Positions 45,811 through 54,954 are shown, numbered from the stretch's first letter. The stretch is DNA of 64,000 bases from Phyllobacterium sophorae (GCF_003010965.1 NZ_PGGM01000008.1:202352-266351); one strand, 5' to 3'. A program made the numbers and translations. Notes: generated by a model from the letters alone, not told the origin.

Positions 45811-46096
45811 TTGCACCTTCTTTGCTTCCACCAGGCAGCGCCGCTCGCCGTTCCTGGAGCAGCATGCCAGAGGCGTCGTGTTAACAAAGTAAGATATCAT
45901 ATATTCATGGAATGAAAACTGCGCCACCGACATTTCCTCATAAAATCAAACACTTTGCGCAGATCTGGCTTTGGACCGTGCCGTGCACACGCGCCTTTGC
46001 CCAGCCACCGCAACGGCAAATTCGCCCCTTGCCGGCTCGCCAAATCAATACTACGACGTCATACAACATAGAACGCTGCTCATAGGGAGGAAAACT

Positions 46097-46186
46097 GTGT
46101 CGCATTTTCGGGCCTTACTGGTTGGGACGACGGCCGTCGTCGCTGCCATGACGATGAATGTTGCCGTGCGAGCCAAATTTCGTTAG
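46097..46186 (+). pseudogene. Signal-peptide remnant of a periplasmic binding protein
   Basis: A strong GGGAGG six bases before a GTG opens SHFRALLVGTTAVVAAM and ends AVRAKFR then a stop, 29 residues in all. This is a complete-looking secretion signal (A-x-A cleavage type) with only three residues behind it, as TRAP or ABC receptors begin (AKFR-like mature starts). The rest of the gene is gone and DoxX converges on it, overlapping by four bases. It probably belonged to the sugar-acid locus whose kdgD is also dead. Confidence 0.55.
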
Positions 46187-46572
46187 GTGCATTTTCGCCA
46201 TGCCTCGATTGACCAGGCACCCGGACCGAAAGCAACGATCGCCAGAAACCCGCCTGCCATGGCGATATTCTTGTTGAAGTTGATGACTTGTTCAAAATTG
46301 CTGAAATCGGTGTGGAACAGCATTGCAGTCAGCAGACAAAACCCGGCGAGCGCTGCCGCCGCATAGCGGGTTGCGGAGCCGGCAGCGACGAGGATTCCCC
46401 CGCCCAGCTCGGTGACTATGACGAGGGGGAGGAGCGCCGCTGACACGCCGTTGGCTTCCATATAGTTGCCGGTTGCCGCGTAATCGCCAATCTTGCCCCA
46501 GCCCTCGATGATGAAGATATAGGCCAGAAACAGCCTTGCAAGCAGCGCGGTGGGTGCCTGAAATCTTTCCAT
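46183..46572 (-). CDS. DoxX-family membrane protein
   Basis: This 129-residue protein has four hydrophobic helices of the DoxX/DoxD type: ALLARLFLAYIFIIEGWGKI, the conserved LPLVIVTELGGGILVA, AAALAGFCLLTAMLFH and NIAMAGGFLAIVAFG. GGAGG lies five bases before the ATG at 46572. DoxX proteins are inner-membrane and linked in some species to redox stress; the role here is unknown. Its end abuts the secretion-signal remnant. Confidence 0.9.
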   Translation of the reverse strand: MERFQAPTALLARLFLAYIFIIEGWGKIGDYAATGNYMEANGVSAALLPLVIVTELGGGILVAAGSATRYAAAALAGFCLLTAMLFHTDFSNFEQVINFNKNIAMAGGFLAIVAFGPGAWSIEAWRKCT

Positions 46573-46652
46573 TTTGTCCTCCATAGAATGACGCCCTGCG
46601 CGCTGGCCTTGTCAGGCGTCAAAACACTGTAGGTGATCCATTTATTCATCGC

Positions 46653-46682
46653 CAAAAATGAAAAGGCCACCCGTAGGTGGCC
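46653..46682 (-). terminator. Rho-independent terminator of the Flp pilin gene
   Basis: On the minus strand GGCCACC pairs with GGTGGCC around TACG and is followed by a T-rich run. It lies 47 bases after the pilin stop codon. Confidence 0.85.
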
Positions 46683-46728
46683 TAAACTTAACAGAGAGGG
46701 GCTGCTTGAAGAGCACCCAATGCGCTCA

Positions 46729-46908
46729 TTACTCCGGAGCAGCGCCAGACATAGCTGTGCCGAGGCTTGTGAACGTCGTATTGATGCTCGAACCGAGGGC
46801 AGTTGCACCGGCAATGATGCCGACGGAGATGAGGGCTGCAATCAGGCCGTACTCGATAGCAGTTGCGCCGGACTCATCTTTAAGGAAGCGTGCGAAAAGT
46901 TTGCTCAT
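46729..46908 (-). CDS. flp: Flp-type (type IVb) pilin
   Basis: This 59-residue pilin precursor has a short charged leader (SKLFARFLKDESGATAIEYG) with the prepilin cleavage G before ATAIEYGLIAALI, the conserved Glu-Tyr pair, and the hydrophobic helix IAALISVGIIAGATALGSSI. Such pilins form Flp fibres built by the Tad secretion apparatus. No cpa/tad gene is in the window, so this is an orphan copy. An in-frame ATG two codons earlier (46914) is a possible start. Confidence 0.92.
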   Translation of the reverse strand: MSKLFARFLKDESGATAIEYGLIAALISVGIIAGATALGSSINTTFTSLGTAMSGAAPE

Positions 46909-47101
46909 GATCATGGATCCCTGTTTGGCTGGTCGTTTGTTGACTTTGGTTTCGTTGAACCGTCGTGAACATAAGTCGCCGGCATTTACAGGGATCTTAA
47001 AGAATATGGTTGACGAAAGCTGACTGTTCTTCTTGCTTAATGCCATGTTAGTCGGGTTGTTTGCATTTGTATTAAAATAGTCTGCAAGCACGCTCGGTGG
47101 A

Positions 47102-47377
47102 TCAGTGGCCGAGAAAAAAGCGGATGGCATCCAATACGGCGAGGGACACCAATGATGCCGCAAGCGCGATTGCCAGCCCTCTTTCGAAATTGCCAAGGCG
47201 GTTGGTCGTCTGGACGAGCTTGCCATCCCAATAGAGGTTGCCGGTCTCTTCATGAACGCCGAACAGGTCGCTGCCCTTGGCCGAAAGCTGTCTGACGCCG
47301 CGGGGCCAGTGCGATGGCGCAGGTTCACGCGAAAACCGGCTGTTTCTGAAGTCCGACAAATCAGTTTCTAATCGCAT
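47102..47377 (-). CDS. Small protein with C-terminal membrane helix, unknown
   Basis: This 91-residue protein has a polar N-terminal two-thirds (RLETDLSDFRNSRFSREP, ETGNLYWDGKLVQT) and one C-terminal hydrophobic helix (ERGLAIALAASLVSLAVLDA). GGAG stands six bases before the chosen ATG. The YWDGK-type segment occurs in small rhizobial membrane-anchored proteins but no function is known to me. It is likely inner-membrane, with the N-terminus in the cytoplasm or periplasm. Confidence 0.65.
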   Translation of the reverse strand: MRLETDLSDFRNSRFSREPAPSHWPRGVRQLSAKGSDLFGVHEETGNLYWDGKLVQTTNRLGNFERGLAIALAASLVSLAVLDAIRFFLGH

Positions 47378-47459
47378 TTCCGTCTCCTCAACAGCCAGCA
47401 ACACAACAGGGGGTGCGCCAGCAAATCAAGGGGCGACGGTAAGAGATCGCAAGTGTCGG

Positions 47460-47801
47460 TTAACGCTCGGCCAGCAATCGAAAGGTGTCGATGACAATGG
47501 CCAGGAAAACACCTGACCCAGTGGTGATCACTCCGTCTAGAAACAGCCGGCTTGCCCTGTCATAGACCGCTTTCTTCAATGAATCCGTCTTCAGCAGAAA
47601 AGCGAGGGATCGCAACTGGAGAACGATGCCGATTGAAATGAGGAGGAGGGTCGGCAGATCAGCAAGTTTCCAGGGTATGGGATTACTTGCCCACTGGGTG
47701 AGAAATCCAAGGGAGAAGGAGAGCACCACACCAACCACGGTAATTGTGCCGTTGCGGAAAAGCGTTTCAATGAGATGTTCGTCGTCATCTTTAAGAGTCA
47801 T
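47460..47801 (-). CDS. Small multi-helix membrane protein, unknown
   Basis: This 113-residue protein has three hydrophobic stretches (ITVVGVVLSFSLGFLTQWAS, LPTLLLISIGIVLQLRSL, DGVITTGSGVFLAIVIDTF) after an acidic start (TLKDDDEHLIETLFRNG). GGGGGAC precedes the ATG at 47801. It is not recognised as a known family. It sits between the previous small membrane protein and the organosulfur operon, facing away from it. Confidence 0.6.
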   Translation of the reverse strand: MTLKDDDEHLIETLFRNGTITVVGVVLSFSLGFLTQWASNPIPWKLADLPTLLLISIGIVLQLRSLAFLLKTDSLKKAVYDRASRLFLDGVITTGSGVFLAIVIDTFRLLAER

Positions 47802-48017
47802 TGGCGTCCCCCGAACCTGATCCATCAACAGTCAACTATGTCTCAGACCCGAACACAAGCTCCAACAAATCCGGGCGGCGTTCGAAAAACAACCTCCGGT
47901 AGCCGGTGACGGGAAATCAATAAAACCCCGCCGGCGAAATTTTAAAGAATACCATTTCTGTCGTGATTAAAATTTGCAGCCTAGGCTTTCGCAAAGACAG
48001 TCATCAGGAAACGGAAA

Positions 48018-49373
48018 ATGAGCAAACGCGCCGGCCAAATGAAACTGGGGGCATTCCTCTATCCCACCGGACATCACATTGCCGCATGGCGTCACCCCCA
48101 GGCCCAAGCCGATGCCGGATCCAATTTCGCCCACTACGCCGAACTTGCACGCACCGCCGAGGCGGCAAAATTCGATCTGATCTTCATGGCCGATGGCGTT
48201 GGTACGCGTGGCACCGATACCGAAGCGCTCAGCCGCACTGCAATCCGCTATGTGGCCCAGTTCGAACCGCTGACGCTGCTGTCGGCGCTGGCAGCTTTGA
48301 CGGACCGGGTCGGCTTTGTCGCCACGGCCTCCACCACCTATAACGAACCCTATCACATCGCCCGGAAATTTGCCTCGCTTGATCATATCAGCGGCGGACG
48401 GGCCGGATGGAATCTGGTGACCTCGGCGAGCGAGGACGAAGCACACAATTTCAACCGCGAGCACCACGTTGCCCATGCGGAACGCTACGAGCGGGCCGAA
48501 GAATTTGCCGATGTCGTTCGCGGATTGTGGGATACCTGGGAAGAGGACGCCTTCCTTCGCGACAAGGAGAGCGGCATCTACTACGACCCCGACAAGCAAC
48601 ATTTGCTCAATCACCGCGGCAAGCACTTCAAGGTCCGCGGGCCGCTCAACGTCGCGCGCGCGCCGCAGGGCCGTCCGGTAATTGTTCAGGCAGGCTCATC
48701 GGACCCGGGCAAGGATCTGGCCGCCCGCACCGCGGAAGTCATATTCACCGCGCACCAGAATATGGATGACGCCCGCGCCTTCTATGGCGATGTCAAAGGC
48801 AGGCTGGCCCGTTTCGGCCGCTCTCCAGATGATCTGAAGATCATGCCCGGCATTTTCCCGGTGATTGGCAGGACAGAATCGGAGGCTCGCGAGAAATTCG
48901 AACAGATCCAGCAATTGATCCATCCGGCTGTTGGTCTATCTCTGCTCAATGGCATGGCCGGGGACGTCGACTTGTCGAAATACCCGCTGGATGGGCCATT
49001 TCCGCAAGTAACCGAGACCAACGGGAGCAAGAGCCGTCAGAAGCTGATGGTCGATCTGGCCCGCCGCGAAAACCTGACCATTCGCCAGCTCTATCTGCGG
49101 GTTGCCGGCGCACGTGGCCATTGGCAGATCGTGGGCACGCCGCAACAGATCGCCGACCAGATGGAAGAATGGTTCACGTCGGGCGCCGCCGACGGATTTA
49201 ATGTCATGCCGCCGCACCTGCCTGCCGGTCTTACGGATTTCGTCGAGCACATCGTGCCTGAACTGCGCCGGCGCGGCCTGTTTCGCACCGAGTATGAGGG
49301 CCGCACCTTGCGCAGCCATCTCGGCCTGCGCGAGCCGCAGCACCCGGCGCGCTCCGCAGTTGCGGCCGAATAA
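48018..49373 (+). CDS. LLM-class FMN-dependent monooxygenase (NtaA/SnaA/DszA type)
   Basis: This 451-residue bacterial-luciferase-like flavin monooxygenase of the NtaA/SnaA/DszA group is usually fed with reduced FMN by a separate reductase. Recognisable segments are FDLIFMADGVGTRGTDTEAL, LAALTDRVGFVATASTTYNE, HISGGRAGWNLVTSASEDEA and RYERAEEFADVVRGLWDTW. It opens an operon with an SsuABC-like transporter, so oxidation of an imported sulfonate or related organosulfur compound is likely. The substrate cannot be fixed; amines and other heterocycles are also known in the family. Confidence 0.92.
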   Translation: MSKRAGQMKLGAFLYPTGHHIAAWRHPQAQADAGSNFAHYAELARTAEAAKFDLIFMADGVGTRGTDTEALSRTAIRYVAQFEPLTLLSALAALTDRVGFVATASTTYNEPYHIARKFASLDHISGGRAGWNLVTSASEDEAHNFNREHHVAHAERYERAEEFADVVRGLWDTWEEDAFLRDKESGIYYDPDKQHLLNHRGKHFKVRGPLNVARAPQGRPVIVQAGSSDPGKDLAARTAEVIFTAHQNMDDARAFYGDVKGRLARFGRSPDDLKIMPGIFPVIGRTESEAREKFEQIQQLIHPAVGLSLLNGMAGDVDLSKYPLDGPFPQVTETNGSKSRQKLMVDLARRENLTIRQLYLRVAGARGHWQIVGTPQQIADQMEEWFTSGAADGFNVMPPHLPAGLTDFVEHIVPELRRRGLFRTEYEGRTLRSHLGLREPQHPARSAVAAE

Positions 49374-49404
49374 TCCTGTCCATTCAAGCAAGAAAGATGG
49401 CGCC

Positions 49405-50292
49405 ATGACCAGCACAGCCCATTTAAGGATCAGCAATGTGAGCCGGAGGTTCCGCGTCAATGGCAGTGATCTTACGGCGCTCGATCAGGTCAGCCTTGAC
49501 GTTCGAGCCGGCGAATTTGTGACCATTGTCGGTGCGAGCGGTTGCGGCAAGTCGACCTTGCTGCGCCTTGGTGCCGGACTTGACGTCGAGCATGACGGTG
49601 TCATCGAACACGGCGGCCAGCCGGTGGAAGGTCCGAGCCTCGATCGCGGGATCGTGTTCCAGGAGCCGCGGCTTTTCCCGTGGCTGACGGTTGAACGCAA
49701 CGTTGGTCTCGGTCTTGAAAACGCTCCGTTGTCGAAGGCAGAAAAACGCGACCTCGTCGCACAGCAGATCGAACTCGTTGGCTTGACCGGTTTCGAACAA
49801 GCCTACCCGCATCAGCTATCGGGCGGCATGGCGCAACGCGCCGGAATTGCACGCGGCCTCGTCAACCGCCCCGATGTTCTTTTTCTCGATGAGCCCTTCG
49901 GCGCGCTCGACGCTATTACCAAGGCGCGCCTTCAGGGCGAGTTGCAGGACATCTGGGCGAAGGAACAGGTCACCATGGTGCTCGTCACGCATGATGTGGA
50001 CGAGGCTGTCTATCTCGGCGACCGCGTTGTGATCATGTCGCCGCGTCCAGGCCGGATCAGAACAATCGTGCCCGTCGATCTGCCGCACCCGCGTGAACGC
50101 ACCTCATCGCAGCTCGCCGGCATTCGCAACCACGTTCTTGATATTCTCAACAGCACGACAGTCGGTCTGCCCGCGGCAACGGCAGTACAGCCAACACGGC
50201 AAAAGCGTCCGCTCGCCAAGTCAATTCCGGCCCATGCCGCGCTCAGAGCAAAGCCATCCGGCAAACCCCTGTTTTCAACGACGGAGATTTAA
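49405..50292 (+). CDS. ssuB: SsuB/TauB-like ABC transporter ATPase
   Basis: This 295-residue ATPase of the nitrate/sulfonate/taurine class has Walker A GASGCGKSTLLRLG, Q-loop VFQEPRLFPW, signature LSGGMAQRAGIARG, Walker B VLFLDEPFGALD and switch-His VTHDVDEAVYLG. The C-terminal ~50 residues are an extra basic, low-complexity tail (QKRPLAKSIP and onward) beyond the usual domain. It starts 32 bases after the monooxygenase stop. Confidence 0.92.
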   Translation: MTSTAHLRISNVSRRFRVNGSDLTALDQVSLDVRAGEFVTIVGASGCGKSTLLRLGAGLDVEHDGVIEHGGQPVEGPSLDRGIVFQEPRLFPWLTVERNVGLGLENAPLSKAEKRDLVAQQIELVGLTGFEQAYPHQLSGGMAQRAGIARGLVNRPDVLFLDEPFGALDAITKARLQGELQDIWAKEQVTMVLVTHDVDEAVYLGDRVVIMSPRPGRIRTIVPVDLPHPRERTSSQLAGIRNHVLDILNSTTVGLPAATAVQPTRQKRPLAKSIPAHAALRAKPSGKPLFSTTEI

Positions 50293-50293
50293 C

Positions 50294-51373
50294 ATGACGT
50301 TATCCCATTTCACCCGCCGCGCGCTCATGGCCGCATTTGCCTTGTCTGTATTGTCCTCTTCTGCCGTTGCAGAGGAACCCCTGACGATCAATGTCGGTTA
50401 TGCCGCGATTGGACTTGATAGCCGCCCCTATGCGGAAGGAACTTCCGCAGCCACAGCGCGCGCCGGCGAGTACCTTGAAAAGGAATTTGCCAACGATCCC
50501 AATGTCAAGATCGAGTGGTTTTTCTTCAAGGGCGCCGGACCGGCGGTCAACGAGGCATTTGCCAACAATCAGCTCGATTTTGCCTATCAGGGCGATCTTC
50601 CGTCGCTGATCGGCCGTGCCAATGGGCTGAAGACGAAATATCTGTTGGCAAGCGGCGCGCGCAAGCCGCTCTATCTCGCCGCAGCCAAGGATTCGACGAT
50701 CAAGTCGGTTGGAGACCTTAAGGGCAAGAAAGTCGCCTATCAGCGTGGCACCAACGGCCATTTGGCCGCAATCAAGGTTCTGGAAGCCAACGGCCTGACG
50801 GAGAAGGATATTCAGGTCATCAATCTCGACAGCGCCGGAACGGTGGCGGCACTGACCAGTCAGGATATCGACGCGGCCTTTGGCGACACAACGCTGATTA
50901 ACCTTGCCTCCAAGGGCAATGCCAGGGTGATCTATACCACAAAGGGCGACGATCCCCGCTTTGGTCGTAACGCTGGCATTATCGGCCGGGAGGATTTCAT
51001 CGACAAGCATCCGGAAATCACTCAGCGCGTCGTGGATGCCTTTGTGAAGGCGGCGCAATGGTCTTCCGACGAACCCAACCGGGCGGCTCTTTTTGAGCTC
51101 TGGCACAAGTCCGGCACCCCGATTCCGATCCTCGAGGACTATTTCAGCAATGACAAACTGGCTTATCGCAATTCACCGCTCATAGACGATCTGCTGGTGT
51201 CGCAATATGAGGAGCAGGGGACCAAGGCCAGGGAATTCGGGTTGATCCGCCGTAACGTCAGCGTTGAAGGCTGGTTCGAGCCGAAATATCTCAAGGTCTC
51301 GCTGGAGAAGCTTGGCCTACAGAAATTCTGGCAGGCCTATGGCGCAAATGGCAAGCCACTCGGCTCATCATAA
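50294..51373 (+). CDS. SsuA-like periplasmic binding protein
   Basis: This 359-residue receptor of the NMT1/SsuA family has a signal peptide ending SSAVA-EEPLT. The start at 50294 is two bases after the preceding stop. The mature protein begins INVGYAAIGLDSRPYAEGTS and contains EWFFFKGAGPAVNEAF and GDLPSLIGRANGL, as in aliphatic sulfonate receptors. It is longer than typical SsuA (about 320), partly through an extended N-terminal segment. It feeds the two permeases downstream. Confidence 0.92.
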   Translation: MTLSHFTRRALMAAFALSVLSSSAVAEEPLTINVGYAAIGLDSRPYAEGTSAATARAGEYLEKEFANDPNVKIEWFFFKGAGPAVNEAFANNQLDFAYQGDLPSLIGRANGLKTKYLLASGARKPLYLAAAKDSTIKSVGDLKGKKVAYQRGTNGHLAAIKVLEANGLTEKDIQVINLDSAGTVAALTSQDIDAAFGDTTLINLASKGNARVIYTTKGDDPRFGRNAGIIGREDFIDKHPEITQRVVDAFVKAAQWSSDEPNRAALFELWHKSGTPIPILEDYFSNDKLAYRNSPLIDDLLVSQYEEQGTKAREFGLIRRNVSVEGWFEPKYLKVSLEKLGLQKFWQAYGANGKPLGSS

Positions 51374-51400
51374 AGCATCTCAGAAGTTGGTAGCCATCGC

Positions 51401-52243
51401 ATGAGCACCGCATCAAAGAGCGTTTCCGTCGCGCCTGCATCGGCCCAACTCCGTAGGGCGCCACGAAAGCTCTTAAATCGCCGCGCACTTGATCGTTTTG
51501 GGATCGCATTGATTGTGCCGTTGGGCCTGCTCCTCGCCTGGTGGATCGCATCCAGCCAGGGCTGGCTACCCGAGCAGATCCTTCCATCGCCAGCTTATGT
51601 CTCTTCAACAGCACTGGAGATGGTCACTTCCGGTGAAATCTTCTATCACGCAGGCGCCAGCCTGCAGCGTGTGGTAATCGGTTTTCTCTTTGGCGCTGCT
51701 GCTGGTCTCACGTTAGGCATGGCCATGGGTCTGTCACGGCGGGTGGACGATTATGTGAGGCCGTTGTTTTTGGCCTTCGCCCAGATTCCGACCCTCGGCT
51801 GGATCCCGCTTTTGATGCTCATCTTCGGCATTGGCGAGGCCTTGAAGATCATCGTCATCGCCAAGGGCGCCCTGGTGCCCATGACGATCAATACCGCAGC
51901 GGGTATTCGCGCCGTACCGGCAAGTTTGGTGGAAGTTGGCCATGCCCTGCGGTTCAGCCGCCTGCAAACATTGCGTCTGATCGTTTTACCCGGCGCCGCT
52001 CCGTCCCTTTTCACCGGCATCCGCTACGGCCTGACCCATTCGTGGACTGCTCTCGTTGCCGTTGAATTGCTCGCCTCATCCGAAGGGCTTGGCTATCTCC
52101 TGGTCTGGGGGAGGCAGATGTTCTGGCTTGATGTGGTGATCGTGGCGATGGTTGCCGTCGGCGCCATCGGCTTCTTGATGGACAAGGGGCTTGATGCTTC
52201 CGAAATCCTGGTCCAGCGCTGGAAGCAAGGGGAGGACAGCTGA
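51401..52243 (+). CDS. SsuC-like ABC transporter permease 1
   Basis: This 280-residue permease of the SsuC/TauC family starts with a basic cytoplasmic tail (LRRAPRKLLNRRALDRFG), then about six helices, with the conserved ILPSPAYVSSTALEM, FAQIPTLGWIPLLMLIFGIG and EAA-type loop VGHALRFSRLQTLRLIVLPG. The last base of its stop is the first of the next gene (ATG overlap). Two permeases in one operon suggest a heterodimer. Confidence 0.92.
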   Translation: MSTASKSVSVAPASAQLRRAPRKLLNRRALDRFGIALIVPLGLLLAWWIASSQGWLPEQILPSPAYVSSTALEMVTSGEIFYHAGASLQRVVIGFLFGAAAGLTLGMAMGLSRRVDDYVRPLFLAFAQIPTLGWIPLLMLIFGIGEALKIIVIAKGALVPMTINTAAGIRAVPASLVEVGHALRFSRLQTLRLIVLPGAAPSLFTGIRYGLTHSWTALVAVELLASSEGLGYLLVWGRQMFWLDVVIVAMVAVGAIGFLMDKGLDASEILVQRWKQGEDS

Positions 52244-53031
52244 TGTCACTTGCCGCAACCCTTCAAACCAAACGCGCCGTCAAGATACGCCGCGGTTTGA
52301 CCCTTCCTGTGCTTCTTCTTGCCCTGTGGGAGGTGTCCAGCCATACAGGTCTGGTGGATGCCCGCTTCCTGCCCTCGCTGGAAGATGTTTTTCTGACCGC
52401 CAAGCGCGAGCTCATCGACAACAATCTCTTCGGCGAGCTTGGCTTTAGCCTGTTCCGCAATATAGCGGGGTTTTTCATCGGCTCGGTGTTTGGCATCCTC
52501 TTTGCAACGCTGCTTGCGCTGTCGCGTTTAGCCGACGCCTTAATCACGCCGACCTTTAACGGATTGAAGCAGATTTCGCTACTGGCCTGGATCCCGCTGA
52601 TTTCGATCTGGTTCGGCTTTGGCGAGCAGGCCAAAATTGTCTTTGTCGCCATCGCAGCCTTCATCCCGGTTGTGCTCAACACCTATGAAGGCATGCGCAA
52701 TGCGCCCCGCGATCTGATCGAAGTTGGACACGCGTTGAAATTCACGCCGCTGCAGCGCATCATGCGTATTTTTCTCCCATCGGCGCTGCCATCGATCGCA
52801 ACCGGCGTTCATCTCGGACTGATCTATTCATGGCTGGCAACCGTCGGCGCGGAATATTTCCTCGCCGTTGGTCCGGGCGTTGGCGGACTGATCATCGCTG
52901 GCCGCGAACGTTTTGATATGGCGCTCGTCATGGTTGGCGTGATCATCCTCGGCCTGGTCGGCTTTATTCTTAACCGCCTCGCCGCTACAGTTGAGTCCTA
53001 TCTCCTGCGCTGGCGCGTCAGTGCGCATTGA
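52243..53031 (+). CDS. SsuC-like ABC transporter permease 2
   Basis: This 262-residue permease is paralogous to the previous one: FLPSLEDVFLTAKRELID, NGLKQISLLAWIPLISIWFG and the loop VGHALKFTPLQRIMRIFLPS align with its equivalents. Start overlaps the preceding stop by one base. Together with SsuB and the receptor it completes the importer. Confidence 0.92.
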   Translation: MSLAATLQTKRAVKIRRGLTLPVLLLALWEVSSHTGLVDARFLPSLEDVFLTAKRELIDNNLFGELGFSLFRNIAGFFIGSVFGILFATLLALSRLADALITPTFNGLKQISLLAWIPLISIWFGFGEQAKIVFVAIAAFIPVVLNTYEGMRNAPRDLIEVGHALKFTPLQRIMRIFLPSALPSIATGVHLGLIYSWLATVGAEYFLAVGPGVGGLIIAGRERFDMALVMVGVIILGLVGFILNRLAATVESYLLRWRVSAH

Positions 53032-53042
53032 AAGTATAACCC

Positions 53043-53912
53043 ATGTCCATTGCCGCCGCGGATCCCGTCAAGCCTGAGGAACGAAGCGGTGAAGATCGCC
53101 TCCAAATCCTCCTTCAACAACGATATGGCAATGCTTCAACGCGATCCGCCAGCGTTTCGTGGACACAAACCATCGATACGTTGCTCGGCCACAGGAGTGT
53201 ACGGTCCTATCTGCCAGAGCCGGTACCGGCAGAGACCCTTGACCTTGCCGTTGCAGCAGCACAATCCGCCCCGACTTCCTCGAACCTGCAGGCCTGGAGC
53301 GTCGTTGCTGTCGAGGATGCGGCACGCAAAGCCCGCATCAATGCTGTCGCGGGCAATCAACGCCAGATCGAGCAGGCGCCGCTGCTTCTGGTGTGGCTGG
53401 CAGACCTGTCGCGACTGCGCCGCATCGCGGACGGGCAAAGTTCAACTTCCGAGGGCCTCGATTACCTTGAAAGCTTTCTCCTCGGCATCATCGACGCGGC
53501 GCTTGCCGCTCAAAATGCCCTCGTCGCACTGGAATCGCTGGGGCTCGGCACCTGTTACATTGGTGCCATCCGCAACGATCCGATCACCGTCGCCAGTGAG
53601 CTTAGTCTTCCGGATCAGGTTTTCCCGGTTTTCGGACTGACGGTGGGTTTTCCCGACCCATCCATCAGGACCGATATCAAACCACGATTGCCGCAGACTA
53701 CTGTGCTGCACCGGGAGCAGTATCGCGATAATCCGGGCCAGGAAGAATTGATCGGCTACAATCAGACATTGCGGACGTTTCAGAAAATCCAGTCCATGGC
53801 AACGATCGACTGGTCCGAGCAGATAGCCCGGCGCATTGCTACAAAAGAGTCCCTCAAAAACCGCGACAGGCTTTTGGCAATCCTTAAGGACTTTGGCTTT
53901 CAGTTGAAATAA
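53043..53912 (+). CDS. Nitroreductase-family flavoprotein (NfsA/Frp-like)
   Basis: This 289-residue FMN-binding oxidoreductase has GHRSVRSYLPEPVPAETLDL, then the FMN contact AAQSAPTSSNLQAWSVV, then LVALESLGLGTCYIGAIRN and FGLTVGFPDP, characteristic of NADPH-dependent flavin reductases of the Frp/NfsA type. It is in the organosulfur operon, 11 bases after permease 2; supplying reduced FMN to the LLM monooxygenase is the natural inference, though not proved by sequence. Confidence 0.9.
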   Translation: MSIAAADPVKPEERSGEDRLQILLQQRYGNASTRSASVSWTQTIDTLLGHRSVRSYLPEPVPAETLDLAVAAAQSAPTSSNLQAWSVVAVEDAARKARINAVAGNQRQIEQAPLLLVWLADLSRLRRIADGQSSTSEGLDYLESFLLGIIDAALAAQNALVALESLGLGTCYIGAIRNDPITVASELSLPDQVFPVFGLTVGFPDPSIRTDIKPRLPQTTVLHREQYRDNPGQEELIGYNQTLRTFQKIQSMATIDWSEQIARRIATKESLKNRDRLLAILKDFGFQLK

Positions 53913-53984
53913 AATGCGGAAAACCTCTAGAGCGCCGTGGGGGATCCTCGTCAAGGTCTCTATTTTTTTGGGACGATAAGAAAC

Positions 53985-54809
53985 TTATGTCCTGGCAATG
54001 ATCTCAATGGGCGCGATGATCCCGTTCTGAAGCGCGTCCATGACATTTGCCAGGCGCTGTTTTGCTGCCGGCCCCATAATGATGTGCGGGCCCAACGCTG
54101 GAGGGCCTTCAATTGCAGCCTTCTCGCGCATTTCACGGCTGAGCTTCAATGCGAGATCAAGGCGATTGTGTTCCTGTTCGATTTGGAAGCCATGCCCCGT
54201 CAACAACTTGCGGTAGGTCTCAGGTGTCCTGACGAAGCTGGTTTCAATGGTGTCGGCCCACGGCATAGGAAAGGGAAGCGGCGCATCTTGCAGAGACATG
54301 ACATCATAGACACCAAAGCGCGCTCCAGGCACCAGCACGCGATTCACCTCGGCAAACAGCGATGCCTTGTCCTCAATGTTCATGCCGACATGGATCATAC
54401 TTGCCGCATCAAAGCTTCGGTCATCGAAAGGAAGCGCCAAAGCATTTGCCTGATGAAACGCAAGCCTGTCGTCAAGGCCACAACGGTCGGTCAAAGCCTC
54501 CGCCACCTCGACAAACTCATCGGTAAGATCAACGCCGGTGACGCGGCATTCATATGTTTCGGCAAAATAGCGTGCGGGTCCACCGATGCCGGAACCGATA
54601 TCCAAAAGATGCATGTGAGACGCAAGCCCGAGATCCTTGCCGAGCTCGACAGTTGCAGCGCGCCAACCGAGATGTAGTTCGTCCAGCGCCGAAAGGTCGG
54701 ATGCAACCAGGGTGTCAATATCTTTACCGCTCGCGAGCAATGCGTCGAGAATTGCCCGTTCAAGCGCGCCATGCGTGTAATGTCTGGCAACTTGTTCTTC
54801 GGTCGTCAT
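53985..54809 (-). CDS. SAM-dependent methyltransferase
   Basis: This 274-residue class I methyltransferase has motif I HLLDIGSGIGGPARYFAE, motif II-type RVTGVDLTDEFVEVAEALTD, and later DAASMIHVGMNIEDKASLF and RVLVPGARFGVYDV. The fold and size resemble small-molecule (ubiquinone/sterol-type) C- or O-methyltransferases such as sarcosine or glycine-betaine enzymes, but the acceptor is not identifiable. It is convergent with the organosulfur operon and has no linked pathway gene. Confidence 0.88.
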   Translation of the reverse strand: MTTEEQVARHYTHGALERAILDALLASGKDIDTLVASDLSALDELHLGWRAATVELGKDLGLASHMHLLDIGSGIGGPARYFAETYECRVTGVDLTDEFVEVAEALTDRCGLDDRLAFHQANALALPFDDRSFDAASMIHVGMNIEDKASLFAEVNRVLVPGARFGVYDVMSLQDAPLPFPMPWADTIETSFVRTPETYRKLLTGHGFQIEQEHNRLDLALKLSREMREKAAIEGPPALGPHIIMGPAAKQRLANVMDALQNGIIAPIEIIART

Positions 54810-54954
54810 CGACGGTCAATCCTGGAAGAATTCCGCATGCCCGCAATATACCCCGTTCAGGTCCGATACGATACACCAACGTAACGTAACGGCGCTGCAA
54901 GACGGGCTATCTATTTTCCAAAAACAGTAAGGCCAAAACAATGTAACAAGCCCA

